DNA of 64,000 nt from Niallia sp. Man26. Its GTDB lineage: Bacteria > Bacillota > Bacilli > Bacillales > Cytobacillaceae. The notes below the pieces were generated by a model. It saw only the letters and a program-made list of their open reading frames with translations. It searched no databases and had not been told where the DNA came from. The stretch lies in NCBI RefSeq assembly GCF_022049065.2, contig NZ_CP095744.1, positions 62,001-126,000 on the forward strand. Direction: 5' to 3'. Numbering within the stretch: position 1 is the first letter of the stretch; each line of letters starts with the position of its first letter. Both the position numbers and the translations under genes were made by a program. Below are positions 53,897-62,781 of the stretch, one piece after another.

Positions 53897-53903
53897 CAAC
53901 CGA

Positions 53904-54779
53904 CTATTTATCCTCTCTAATTACGAATAAGACACCTATAAGAATTAGGAAGGAGCCAATCCAAAACATAATGCCAATCCTCTCACCAAGCAGAAGCCAG
54001 CCTAGTAATGTTCCGACAACTGGTTGGAAAAAGAAGTAGATACCGCCGCTTGAAGCATTCAGCATTTGTAAGCCGCGATTCCATAGCAGAAATCCGCCTG
54101 CTGTTGAGATAACTCCTAAATATAAGAGACCTCCCCAAATAGTAGGGTGAGTAAGTTCAGAAAAGTTGATTGCAGACAGACGCGGTAAAACAAACGGCGT
54201 CAGCAATACTAGCGCCACCAATGTGGCGTATGTTGTGACAACTATTTGTGAGTAATCACTTGGCACACGTTTTACGAGTACGGACATTAATGCCCATGTT
54301 AAGGCGGCAATTACAAGTGATACACCGCCAAGTGTGTTTGACACACTCATATTTCCGATTCCAACAATTAATACCACTCCAACTGTAGCTAAACAAACAG
54401 AAATTGCCTTGTTTATAGTCAAGCGTTCTTTAAGAATAAGGCGTGCGAATATAACCATAAAGGCTGGTGTCGAGGATGTAATAATCGCACCCATTTGGGC
54501 AGTCGACAGCATAGTACCCGTTTCTTGAGCAACAATGGAAATGGTATTGCCGATTATGCCAATTGCTATAATTAACAGGATATAACGTTTTTCAATTCTC
54601 CACTTCTGTTTTGTAAGTAATCCGATTAAAAGAAGTGCAAGAATGGCGACCATATAGCGCATCCATACTAATTCTAGGGGAGGTATAACCGCTACGACCA
54701 CTTTCACAACAACATACATACCGCCCCAAATACTGGATGCTAATATTAAATATAATGAACCTAATAAGGTGTTTTTCAT
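53904..54779 (-). CDS. EamA-family (DMT) transporter
   Basis: 291 residues with ten hydrophobic segments in two EamA modules. First: NTLLGSLYLILASSIWGGMY, ELVWMRYMVAILALLLIG. Second: SNTLGGVSLVIAALTWALMS, GLLYLGVISTAGGFLLWNRG and AGGFLLWNRGLQMLNASSGG with PVVGTLLGWLLLGERIG. Export of amino acids or metabolites is typical. Two short frames with a good ribosome site lie upstream at 54804-54906 and could affect its expression. It is monocistronic. Confidence 0.88.
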   Translation of the reverse strand: MKNTLLGSLYLILASSIWGGMYVVVKVVVAVIPPLELVWMRYMVAILALLLIGLLTKQKWRIEKRYILLIIAIGIIGNTISIVAQETGTMLSTAQMGAIITSSTPAFMVIFARLILKERLTINKAISVCLATVGVVLIVGIGNMSVSNTLGGVSLVIAALTWALMSVLVKRVPSDYSQIVVTTYATLVALVLLTPFVLPRLSAINFSELTHPTIWGGLLYLGVISTAGGFLLWNRGLQMLNASSGGIYFFFQPVVGTLLGWLLLGERIGIMFWIGSFLILIGVLFVIREDK

Positions 54780-54803
54780 TTATATATTCCCTCCGATTAT
54801 TAT

Positions 54804-54906
54804 TCAGGTCAATAAATGCCCTAACGGAGAGATGCAGCCATCACATCCATTAGAAGCAGGAGGATGCTGCTGGTACATCATTTTCAAACAATGGCTTGCA
54901 AAACAT
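54804..54906 (-). other. Short upstream ORFs before the EamA gene
   Basis: GAGGTG on the minus strand lies six nt before ATG 54906, opening an 18-codon frame (MFCKPLFENDVPAASSCF). A second, overlapping frame starts at ATG 54881 or 54878 and runs to 54804 (YQQHPPASNGCDGCISPLGH then LLT). The stretch also forms a partial hairpin. These could be leader peptides, or the second could be the remains of a small protein. No other explanation for 54780-54976 was found. Confidence 0.4.
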
Positions 54907-54976
54907 ATTTATCACCTCGGTTAATTTTGTTTAATTATAGCGAACCAATCTATATGAATAAGAACTTCTTAATTTA

Positions 54977-55837
54977 CTAGATTTTCACAGTAGAGAATCT
55001 AGTTAAATAATGATGAACGCCATCTTCATCGCAAGTGAATTCTGTTACATCATCAACAATTTGCTTAATTGGCTCAGCTGCATTTTTCATTGCTACTGCA
55101 AAGCTGACAAACTCAAACATAGGCAAATCATTATAACTGTCACCGATAGCCAATATATTTTCTTCCGGTAATTCGAAATGAGCTAACATTTGTTTAATTC
55201 CTGTTGCTTTGTTAACATTTGCGAACATTAATTCAACATTATGACTGGAAGAGGTGGAAGTAGTAAAATCCATTTCTTGTTTTAATTCATGAAGGACTTC
55301 CTTCCATTCATTAATATGCTCCTTTGTTCTGGCAAAGAAATAAAACTTCGAAAACATATCTCCTTCAATCTTATCCTTCCAAGCGATTTCTTCTTTAATT
55401 GCTTGTTTGCGTGATAGCCACTCATTAATTTCCACATCGTCTGGTTTTGGATCTCTGATTTCATTTACTACATAATCTTTGTCTTCATTTAAAGTAATGC
55501 GAGACGCCCCGTATGGAAAAAGCTCATAATATATTTTATTTTGACGTGCTTTTTCAATCACTGTTTTTACTAAATCTATAGACAAGGAATGTTGAAAGAT
55601 TGGCTTGTCTCCAATATATCCTGCCATTCCATTTGATGTAATAAAGCCATCTACTTGAAAGCCCTCTGGAACTAAATCTGCTATCTCATCGAAAGCTCTT
55701 CCAGTAGCAATAAAAACAAAAATGCCTTGGCTTCGTAGATCATCAATTATTTCTTTTGTTTTCATATTTACTTTATTTACAGAAGTTAAAATGGTACCAT
55801 CCATGTCTAAAAAGATGGCTTTAGGTTTAAATGACAC
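54977..55837 (-). CDS. HAD-superfamily phosphatase (Cof type)
   Basis: 286 residues. Motif I D11-M-D13-G-T-I-L, motif II FIATGRAFDEI, motif III with K in NVNKATGIKQML, and motif IV ILAIGDSYNDLPMFEFV. The cap sequence (KPDDVEINEWLSRKQ) is the C2 type of Cof/YidA proteins, which dephosphorylate sugar phosphates, pyridoxal phosphate or FMN. The start ATG lies behind AGGGGG on the minus strand. No partner gene shares the strand closely. Confidence 0.92.
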   Translation of the reverse strand: MSFKPKAIFLDMDGTILTSVNKVNMKTKEIIDDLRSQGIFVFIATGRAFDEIADLVPEGFQVDGFITSNGMAGYIGDKPIFQHSLSIDLVKTVIEKARQNKIYYELFPYGASRITLNEDKDYVVNEIRDPKPDDVEINEWLSRKQAIKEEIAWKDKIEGDMFSKFYFFARTKEHINEWKEVLHELKQEMDFTTSTSSSHNVELMFANVNKATGIKQMLAHFELPEENILAIGDSYNDLPMFEFVSFAVAMKNAAEPIKQIVDDVTEFTCDEDGVHHYLTRFSTVKI

Positions 55838-55921
55838 TTTAATTCCCCCTATAAAAGTTTCTTAGCTGTAAGTGGACTGAATATTTTCATATAACATTAT
55901 TCTCGTAAGAAGTTTATATTC

Positions 55922-56707
55922 TTAATTTTTCTTAAAAAAGGCTTGGCGTTCCGTTGTAATCCATTTTTCCAAGTCATCGGAACTGCGCCGTACAAGCCGA
56001 TTGACAAGAACATCATGCCATACATAATCCTCTAACAAATAAATATGGACAGGGTCATCTGTATAAAAAGCAATGCTGCGCTCCTCAAAAGAAGGACCAT
56101 AAATCATCTCTTTAGAATCAATCGATAAAATAAACCAATGCTCAGTGGAGGATGTCTCCGTAAAGGACGTAACACGATGTGTTTCTATGTTTTTAAGCGG
56201 TTTGTTAACATGTATGGTTATCCCTTTTACTGCCACTCTTTTAGCAGCAGCAGCAAGATAGCCCTCCAATGCTGAATACATATCATCCCACATGGAAATA
56301 ACGATACGATTTTCTGCTTTATTAATTAATGTCTGACAATAGCTAATGATTGTTTGATAATCCTTTAAAGTAATAACCCGATTGTCGACTTCCTTCGCAG
56401 ACGTTTCAAGTTCTTTTAATGAATCATTAATTACTTCATAAGTTGATTGCCATTCTGACTTAGCTTTTTGCAGAAAAATCTCAACAGGAAGCGGTGAATA
56501 GCGAGCAGCCTCATTAATTTCTTCCTTTAAGACAATCCCTTTTTCCACGAGCGTAGTTAAAACATCATAAATTCTTGCCCTTGGAATACCTGATTCTTTG
56601 CTAACTTGATAGGCAGTTACAGGGCCTGATTTTACTAAAGATACATAAGCTTTAGCTTCATATTCATTAAAACCAAGTTTTTTGAGCTGCTGTACAATAT
56701 CGCTCAC
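55922..56707 (-). CDS. TrmB-family transcriptional regulator
   Basis: 261 residues from GTG 56707, chosen because GGAGG lies ten nt upstream and a longer frame (to 56755) adds 16 unlikely residues. TrmB HTH: DIVQQLKKLGFNEYEAKAYV, then KSGPVTAYQVSKESGIPRAR and IYDVLTTLVEKGIV. The rest has a TrmB_C-like domain (NRIVISMWDDMYSALEGYLA). TrmB proteins respond to sugars; they are rarer in bacteria than archaea but occur in Bacillus. It is divergent from the TSUP gene, its likely target. Confidence 0.85.
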   Translation of the reverse strand: MSDIVQQLKKLGFNEYEAKAYVSLVKSGPVTAYQVSKESGIPRARIYDVLTTLVEKGIVLKEEINEAARYSPLPVEIFLQKAKSEWQSTYEVINDSLKELETSAKEVDNRVITLKDYQTIISYCQTLINKAENRIVISMWDDMYSALEGYLAAAAKRVAVKGITIHVNKPLKNIETHRVTSFTETSSTEHWFILSIDSKEMIYGPSFEERSIAFYTDDPVHIYLLEDYVWHDVLVNRLVRRSSDDLEKWITTERQAFFKKN

Positions 56708-56822
56708 TTTTCCACGTCCTCCAATTATACATTTTCTATAGTTTAAACGATACAATAACTGTTTACATTTATCAAATATTTAGTTACTATTTGAATAGTG
56801 ACTAATAGAGGAGCTGTCGATA

Positions 56823-57581
56823 TTGTTTGATTTAGACCCAACGGTATTAATAATTTTGATTGTGTTTGGTTTTTTTGCTGCATTCATTGATTCAGTTGTC
56901 GGCGGAGGAGGCTTGATTGCATTACCAGCCCTTTTATTTACAGGAATGAATCCAGCAGCAGCAGTAGCTACTAATAAACTAGCGTCAACAATGGGCTCCT
57001 TAACGAGTACATTGATGTTTTATCGCTCCGGCAAGCTTGATTTAAAATCAGTGTATAAATTATTTCCGCTCACCTTTATTGGTTCGATGTTAGGAGCTTG
57101 GTGTGTACACTTAATGGATCCGCAAATGCTTAAACCCTTAATGCTGATAATGCTTGCAGCAGTAGCAGTTTATACAATTTTCAAAAAGGATTGGGGCAGC
57201 GTTTCTACCCCGAAAAAATTATCATTTCGCCATATTTTTCTAGCAGCTATTTTTGCAATTGGATTCTACGATGGGTTTTTAGGCCCTGGTACAGGTTCTT
57301 TTCTGATCTTTGCTTTTCTGTTGATAGGTTTTGATTTTCTAAAGGCAGCAGGTAATGCAAAGTTTTTGAATTTTGGCAGTAATATTGCTGGCTTGCTAAT
57401 GTTTATGTTTTTAGGACAAGTGAATTATACATATGGAATAATTATGGGGTTAGCACAGCTTGCAGGAGCTGTCTGCGGCTCAAAATATGCCATAAAAAAA
57501 GGCAGCAGTTTTGTTCGCGCGCTGTTTATTACAGTAACCTGTTTATTGTTGGTGAAAAATATCTATGATTATATTAAATAA
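56823..57581 (+). CDS. TSUP (TauE/SafE) family permease
   Basis: 252 residues from TTG 56823 after GAGGAGC. Seven or eight helices; the family motif GGGGLIALPALLFTGMNPAAA is close to the N-terminus and is repeated in weaker form as DGFLGPGTGSFLIFAFLLIG in the second half. TSUP permeases export or import sulfur-containing organic anions such as sulfite, sulfoacetate or taurine. The divergent TrmB gene is the probable regulator. Substrate not determined. Confidence 0.88.
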   Translation: MFDLDPTVLIILIVFGFFAAFIDSVVGGGGLIALPALLFTGMNPAAAVATNKLASTMGSLTSTLMFYRSGKLDLKSVYKLFPLTFIGSMLGAWCVHLMDPQMLKPLMLIMLAAVAVYTIFKKDWGSVSTPKKLSFRHIFLAAIFAIGFYDGFLGPGTGSFLIFAFLLIGFDFLKAAGNAKFLNFGSNIAGLLMFMFLGQVNYTYGIIMGLAQLAGAVCGSKYAIKKGSSFVRALFITVTCLLLVKNIYDYIK

Positions 57582-57599
57582 CATTTTGTAGACAATATT

Positions 57600-57623
57600 A
57601 GCTGCCGTTTGGCGGCTTTTTTT
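57600..57623 (+). terminator. Rho-independent terminator
   Basis: AGCTGCC (57600-57606) pairs with GGCGGCT (57611-57617, one G-U pair) over a 4-nt loop, followed by seven T residues. From 57624 to 57833 no gene was found. Confidence 0.75.
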
Positions 57624-57833
57624 GTGTTGGAAATCGAGGTAGATATAATATAATTTATTTAATTCTTTTAAAAAATCCTGATAGTTTCTTGTGAATTTAA
57701 AAGTTAAAATAGGAGCTTTGTAGTTTATACGATTAAAAAAGCAACATAATCAGAGTAAGGATAACAGCTTATCCATCATTCTTTCCTTTTCATAGTATAT
57801 ACGGATAAGTATTTACTTTGAAAGGAGAGAAAA

Positions 57834-58451
57834 ATGAGTTTACTGAATTAATTACGAACGGTGGATTCGAAACTGGAAACCTGAATGGCTGGGTTACTGG
57901 ATCTAATTCGACTACTACCAATGTTAACTCTCATTCAGGAACTTAAGCAGCTTTGTTGCAGCAAGGAACAATTTCTTCTTAGTCAGTTCGTGCCTGCAGC
58001 TACTGGTGATACTTTAGAGCTTTTTCTTTCACTTGCGCGCCCCAATAGTCTTCAAGCACCTGCTGTATTAATTCAAATCTTCTTTTTTGGACGGAATTTA
58101 CAGTTGTTAGGGACTGGTGCTTCAAATTTTATACCTCCAAACAGGCTTCCTAATGCTCAAATAAGCACATGAAAGGAAATATATTAACTACCGGAACAGC
58201 CCCGGTAGGAACAACACAGACATATTTGCTACTTAATACCTTTAGAAGGCGCTTCTGATGTTTTAGTTGATGATGTAGCACTGTTATCTGCTACTGTAAT
58301 AATTGGACCAACTGGTCCAACTGGAGCAACGGGACCAGCAGGAGTAGCCGGTCCGACCGGAGCGACAGGTCCAGCGGGTTCCCCATCTATAGCCGCTATC
58401 AATTTTGATCAGCCAACTAAAACGGCAGCAATTCCATTAATAAAGTTCTAA
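57834..58451 (+). pseudogene. NTTRR-F1 domain collagen-like surface protein, decayed
   Basis: A start ATG at 57834 behind AAAGGAGAG is followed by broken pieces of one gene. Frame 1: TELITNGGFETGNLNGWVTG to about 57943, then stops. Next frame: FVPAATGDTLELFLSLARPN, LQAPAVLIQIFFF, NFIPPNRLPNAQI. Last frame: ASDVLVDDVALLSATVIIGP leading to a collagen-like GPTGPTGATGPAG run and ending AAIPLIKF at 58451. This layout, an N-terminal NTTRR-F1 sandwich then Gly-X-Thr repeats, belongs to exosporium or spore-surface proteins. At least two frameshifts and three stops disrupt it. Confidence 0.75.
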
Positions 58452-58461
58452 TAATAATAAT

Positions 58462-58507
58462 AAAAAACAAGTAAAACACATCTGAAGAATAGTGTCTTAC
58501 TTGTTTT
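58462..58507 (-). terminator. Terminator of pbuE
   Basis: AAAACAAGTAA (58464-58474) pairs with TTACTTGTTTT (58497-58507), with inner CAC/GTG pairing. On the minus strand it leads into a T-rich tract, just after the pbuE stop. Confidence 0.75.
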
Positions 58508-58513
58508 CTAGAA

Positions 58514-59710
58514 CTAATTAATATTTTCTTCTTGTACGGATGAAATTATAATTGCCTTCGATCTATTTACGGTTTTTCGAGTTAATGAGAAGATTGCACA
58601 TAATAAGGCAATGATGACAATGACACCGCCAAACCAGGCTGTTTTGGAAACTGTTCCGGTTTGTGTTAGCACAATTCCGCCGAAGGCAGAGCCTAAGGAA
58701 ATCCCTATTTGTAAGGCTGAATTATTAAAGCTTTGCTGGATGTCAGATGTAGCTGGGTCTGTTTGAATCAAGTAGCTTTGCTGTGGCGGTGCGAGACTCC
58801 AGCTTAATGCTGCCCAAACCATCATGATTGGGATAAATACGATAAGTGAGAAAGTTGTAAATGGTAATAAGAAAAGTACTACAGCAAATGCGCTGATAAC
58901 TACGACAATACTTTTCTGTGCTCCAATAGAGTCTGATAATATTCCACCAAATGCACCGCCGCTAACTGCAGCAAGTCCAAATAATAAATAGCAAAGACTA
59001 ATCCAATTAGAATTTAGGTGAAGCTCTGTTTCTAAAAATGGTGTGAAATATGCATAAATCGTATAATGGCCTGCTAGCATAAACATAGTAGCAAGATGGG
59101 CACTGCCGATTTTTGTACTAGTAACAGCCCGCAATTGTTGAGAAAGTGGGATGGTGCTTTCTCCGGGAACTTTCTCCAGATAAACGGAAATAAGTACAAA
59201 GGAACCAATTGATAAAATCGCTATTCCTAAGAATATAATCCGCCAGCCAAATGAATTGGAAATAAGTATACCAAGAGGCACACCCATCACAAGTGATGAA
59301 CTAATCCCCATGTAAATAAGTCCTAAAGCCTTTGCACGATGTTCGGGAGCGACTACCTTAGCAGCAAGTGTTAAAGACAATACTACAATTAATGCCGTGC
59401 TCATTGATGTTAGGATTCGGGCGATCATCATAAAGGTAAAGGTATGACTGAAATATGTCATGATATTTCCGAGAAAGAAAATAAATAAAGACACAAGATA
59501 TAATTTTTTTCGTTCTATTTTACTGGTTAAAACGAGTAAAACAGGACCAGATACTGCATAAACTAGTGCAAAAACAGATATGAGCTGTCCGGCCGTGCTT
59601 AATGAAATATTAAAATCGTCAGCTATTGTCGGCAGTAATCCGCCTAGGATAAGTTCAACAAGTCCAACAGCGACTGTTGATATTGCGAGTATAAAAACCT
59701 TTAAATTCAT
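58514..59710 (-). CDS. pbuE: Purine efflux pump PbuE
   Basis: 398 residues, twelve-helix MFS. The N-terminus ([20 protein letters not shown], then [14 protein letters not shown] and [20 protein letters not shown]) and later [30 protein letters not shown] and [13 protein letters not shown] closely match Bacillus subtilis PbuE (YdhL), which exports purine bases and ribonucleosides. The call is supported by an adenine-type purine riboswitch directly upstream at 59741-59848, which is the element known before pbuE. Its own terminator is at 58462. Confidence 0.94.
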   Translation of the reverse strand: MNLKVFILAISTVAVGLVELILGGLLPTIADDFNISLSTAGQLISVFALVYAVSGPVLLVLTSKIERKKLYLVSLFIFFLGNIMTYFSHTFTFMMIARILTSMSTALIVVLSLTLAAKVVAPEHRAKALGLIYMGISSSLVMGVPLGILISNSFGWRIIFLGIAILSIGSFVLISVYLEKVPGESTIPLSQQLRAVTSTKIGSAHLATMFMLAGHYTIYAYFTPFLETELHLNSNWISLCYLLFGLAAVSGGAFGGILSDSIGAQKSIVVVISAFAVVLFLLPFTTFSLIVFIPIMMVWAALSWSLAPPQQSYLIQTDPATSDIQQSFNNSALQIGISLGSAFGGIVLTQTGTVSKTAWFGGVIVIIALLCAIFSLTRKTVNRSKAIIISSVQEENIN

Positions 59711-59740
59711 ATTAGAGAAAACATCCTTTCTAACTAAATA

Positions 59741-59848
59741 AAATAAAAAAATCCTGATTACAAAAAATGATTAAATCATTTTCTGTAATCAGGATTTTAT
59801 GGTTCCTGGTAGAAACCCTTAAGCCATATTCTTAAGGTTATACAGGTT
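59741..59848 (-). promoter_or_regulatory. Adenine riboswitch (purine aptamer plus terminator)
   Basis: On the minus strand the aptamer reads CTGTATAACCTTAAGAATAT then GGCTTAAGGGTTTCTACCAG and GAACCATAAAATCCTGATTA followed by CAG. P1 is CTGTA/TACAG, P2 CCTTAAG/CTTAAGG, P3 AGGA/TCCT; conserved AATATGG, GTTTCTACC and CCATAAA segments are present. The specificity base in GATTA is U, as in adenine aptamers (C in guanine ones). The 3' side of P1 also pairs in a long terminator: ATCCTGATTACA with TGTAATCAGGAT, then a T tract. Adenine would thus turn the gene on. Confidence 0.93.
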
Positions 59849-60012
59849 GTTGATATGAAGTTAAATGAGCACTTGTGTAAGTGTACTAGTTCCTAGCTGT
59901 TTTTTCAAGTAGTAATTTATGTATAAGTAAAAATGGCAATGAAAATTTATATTTAAGATGATAAATACATAATGTTATCAAACTAAGTTAAAAATATATT
60001 TGGTGATCTAAA

Positions 60013-60510
60013 TTGAATTGTGAAAGATGGTTTCTAATCGGTTTAACTATAATTTGTATTTCTGCATTATGGCGATTTATCCCTAAACATAGGTGGAGAG
60101 ATGCATGGGTTTTGTTTTTATTCTTACAGCTTATAACTTGGCCGGCAGGCTTATTTACAGTGGAGCTAGGGTGGATAGAGTATCCTACTCAGTTATTACC
60201 GAATACAAACTCCTATAATAAATCTAGCTTTTCGTTTGAATTTTTCTTTTTTCCAGTCATAGCTATCTTTTTTAGCCTATATTTTCCGCGAAGTAAACAT
60301 TGGCTAATCATTATATTGTATTATGTTGGAATTTCAGGTTTTTTTACCACAATAGAGGTGCTTTTAGAGAAATTCACAGTATTAGTGAAATATATAAAAT
60401 GGAACTGGTATTGGACATTTATTACCGTGAATATCGCTCTTTTTTTAAATGATATTGCTTATAAATGGTTTAAAAAAGGTCTAAAACAGGTGCAAATTAA
60501 TGAAAAATGA
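60013..60510 (+). CDS. CBO0543-family membrane protein
   Basis: 165 residues with about five hydrophobic segments. It begins NCERWFLIGLTIICISALWR and contains the family's YPTQLLPNTNSYNKSSFSFE followed by FFFFPVIAIFFSLYFP motif, a short N-terminal 'CERW' and aromatic-rich late helices. Annotated as CBO0543 in clostridia and bacilli, function unknown. The next gene overlaps it by 11 bp and is a related protein, so this is a tandem pair. The ATG start could be TTG 60013; AATTTGGTGA precedes it. Confidence 0.75.
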   Translation: MNCERWFLIGLTIICISALWRFIPKHRWRDAWVLFLFLQLITWPAGLFTVELGWIEYPTQLLPNTNSYNKSSFSFEFFFFPVIAIFFSLYFPRSKHWLIIILYYVGISGFFTTIEVLLEKFTVLVKYIKWNWYWTFITVNIALFLNDIAYKWFKKGLKQVQINEK

Positions 60511-60964
60511 ACTCATCTTAATCGTCTCGTGGGTAATTTCCATAAGTTTATTACTGCTGTTAATTCCGAAGAAATATCTTAGAGTATCTATCATAGCATT
60601 TTTGTTTTCTTCCACGGTTGCATGGGCTTATGAGTATATACAGGTTCTGTTTGGACTATTAGAATTTCCATACAGAGAGTTTGCAAAGGCGACAAAACTA
60701 AGTTTTTCTTTGCATTATGCAGTATATCCTACATTTTTTGTTTTTTTTATTGTTTATTATCCGACAGATAAAAGCACTTCAAGAAAATTTTTTCATACAT
60801 TTCTATTCAATTTGCTTTTAGCAACCTATACTTTTTTATTAAATAAATATAGTTCGCTCATTGAATTTAAGCATTGGAACTTTTTCTTAAGTGTGGGCAT
60901 TAATTTTTTTATGTTATATATCGTAAGAAGATTTGTATTTTGGTTTAATAAGGGATTACTCTAA
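60500..60964 (+). CDS. CBO0543-family membrane protein, tandem copy
   Basis: 154 residues, same layout as the preceding gene: NELILIVSWVISISLLLLLI, then YIQVLFGLLEFPYREFAKAT, KLSFSLHYAVYPTFFVFFIV and a final RFVFWFNKGLL, parallel to the first copy's AYKWFKKGL. The start lies within the upstream gene, so both are made from one transcript. Probably a duplicated pair that works together. No known function. Confidence 0.72.
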   Translation: MKNELILIVSWVISISLLLLLIPKKYLRVSIIAFLFSSTVAWAYEYIQVLFGLLEFPYREFAKATKLSFSLHYAVYPTFFVFFIVYYPTDKSTSRKFFHTFLFNLLLATYTFLLNKYSSLIEFKHWNFFLSVGINFFMLYIVRRFVFWFNKGLL

Positions 60965-61233
60965 ATAGTTTTTTTCCTTGCCTTATCCTTTTTTGAATAC
61001 ATTAACGAGAATGAGTTTTTAGGACCAGCCAACTTGAGAGTTCTTTTGTAAGTACATACGATAACGTCAGTATTTTATTAAAATAAGGACAAAACCTTTT
61101 CTGTCGCTAGTCATAAAGTTTTCTACTGTATTACCAGCTCCTTCTATATTTTCCTAAGAGAAATTTGTTCTGTCGCTTTTTACTCAAATAGCAAAACTTA
61201 TGGCTTAAAAATACCTTATAACACACAAATTAT

Positions 61234-62634
61234 ATGTCATTACACGAGATAAGTTTGATAAAACGGGTATTAACAATTAATAATAAAACATTCTACTATT
61301 GGGTTGGTGACAGTCTATTGGAGAGCATATGGGTTTCAATTCTTATATTATTCATATTAATTATTGCAAATGGAATATTTGCGATGACGGAGATAGCGAT
61401 TGTTACTTCTAAACAGAACAGACTCGAAAGAATAAAAGAAAGTGGCGATTTACGGGCCGCGTATGCCTTGAAATTAGCGGAAGATCCGAATCAGCTGCTT
61501 TCAACTATTCAGATTGGTATAACGTTAATCGGGGTTGTAACTGGTGCCTTTGGAGGAGCAACGATTGCCAGTCAACTAGCTGTTTACGTGGAGAAAATAG
61601 AAGTGCTGTCCAGATTCAGTTATGAAATAAGTTTTGTCATCGTTGTTGGTTTATCTACCTATTTATCATTAATTATTGGAGAATTGGTGCCGAAAAGGAT
61701 AGGGATGGGAAATCCAGAGAAGGTTGCTTGTCTCATCGCTAAACCAATGTTTTACTTTTCTAAAATAGGCAAGCCGATTATTTGGTTTTTAAGTAAATCG
61801 ACAGAACTAGTGTTACGTCTCTTAAGAATTAAACCTGCTGCTGAACCAGATGTTACGGAAGAAGAAATTACTCAATTAATTGAACAAGGTGTTTACAGCG
61901 GAGTGGTTCAAGCGATTGAACAAGATCTTGTAGAACAAATCTTTTATTTAGGAGACAAGCGCCTTGGAGATATCCTAACACCACGTACGCAATTAGTGTG
62001 GATTGATTTAGAAGATTCATTTTCAGAAAGTATTCGTGTGATGGAACAGAGTCCTTATTCTAAGTTTCCAGTTGGAAAAGGGAGTCTGGATGACTTTAAG
62101 GGGATAATTCATACAAAAGATGTTTTTTCCAAAATGGTTGCAAACCAAGATTTCCAATTAGCTGATTGCATAGAAAATACATTAGTGCTGCCAGAAGCAA
62201 TGAAAGTGTATCAAGCTCTTGAAAGCTTGAAAAATGCTGGTCAACATGAAGCGATTGTTATTGATGAATACGGCGGAATAGAAGGTTTTGTCACACTTCA
62301 TGATATTGTGGAGAATATAGTTGGAGATATGCCGGATAGGGAAGATGAAGCGGAGCCTCATATCATTGAACGAACAGAAACTTCCTGGTTGGCAGATGGG
62401 CTCGTTTCTATCGATACATTTTTAGAGTATTTCGGGTTAGAGAAAACAGCAACAGATATAGAGAATAAACGGTATAACACCCTTGGCGGATTTATCACCA
62501 ATAGCTTAGGAATTATACCGAGAGTGAAGGATACAATTCAAATCGAGGATTTAGTGTTGGAAGTAGTCGATATGGATCAATTTAGAGTGGATAAAGTATT
62601 GATTTTAAAACAAGAAAAAACAGAGGATATATAA
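61234..62634 (+). CDS. CorC/HlyC-family protein with DUF21 and CBS domains
   Basis: Up to 466 residues; a TTG at 61318 behind GGTTGGTG is an attractive alternative start, giving a protein beginning LESIWVSILILFILIIANGI. DUF21: membrane region to about residue 210 with GIFAMTEIAIVTSKQNRLER and LSTIQIGITLIGVVTGAFGG, SLIIGELVPKRIG. Then a CBS pair (GDILTPRTQLVWIDLEDSF; AIVIDEYGGIEGFVTLHDIV) and a CorC_HlyC domain at the end. Such proteins act in divalent cation (magnesium/cobalt) export or resistance. AAA-rich sequence but no clear operon partner. Confidence 0.88.
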   Translation: MSLHEISLIKRVLTINNKTFYYWVGDSLLESIWVSILILFILIIANGIFAMTEIAIVTSKQNRLERIKESGDLRAAYALKLAEDPNQLLSTIQIGITLIGVVTGAFGGATIASQLAVYVEKIEVLSRFSYEISFVIVVGLSTYLSLIIGELVPKRIGMGNPEKVACLIAKPMFYFSKIGKPIIWFLSKSTELVLRLLRIKPAAEPDVTEEEITQLIEQGVYSGVVQAIEQDLVEQIFYLGDKRLGDILTPRTQLVWIDLEDSFSESIRVMEQSPYSKFPVGKGSLDDFKGIIHTKDVFSKMVANQDFQLADCIENTLVLPEAMKVYQALESLKNAGQHEAIVIDEYGGIEGFVTLHDIVENIVGDMPDREDEAEPHIIERTETSWLADGLVSIDTFLEYFGLEKTATDIENKRYNTLGGFITNSLGIIPRVKDTIQIEDLVLEVVDMDQFRVDKVLILKQEKTEDI

Positions 62635-62640
62635 AGAGTG

Positions 62641-62668
62641 AAGATGACTGTTCGCAGTCATCTTTTTT
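62641..62668 (+). terminator. Rho-independent terminator with UUCG loop
   Basis: AAGATGACTG (62641-62650), TTCG, CAGTCATCTT (62655-62664), then TTTT. A stable tetraloop hairpin ending the CorC gene. Confidence 0.9.
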
Positions 62669-62781
62669 ATCATCAAAAACTAGAAATTTCCTTTGCTTTC
62701 ATTTGTAAGCAGGAAATATAATAAAAGGATAAGATTTAATATTTTTCAATAGTCCAGATGTCGTTAAAGGTGGATAGTTAC

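Noticed and set aside
58448..58463. TAA trinucleotide repeat as a phase-variable tract
   Set aside because: Only four units, lying after the stop of a pseudogene, with no frame to switch.
60965..61233. Gene or RNA in the gap before the CorC gene
   Set aside because: Only short frames; a CTGTCGCT direct repeat occurs twice (about 61099 and 61170) but forms no convincing element.
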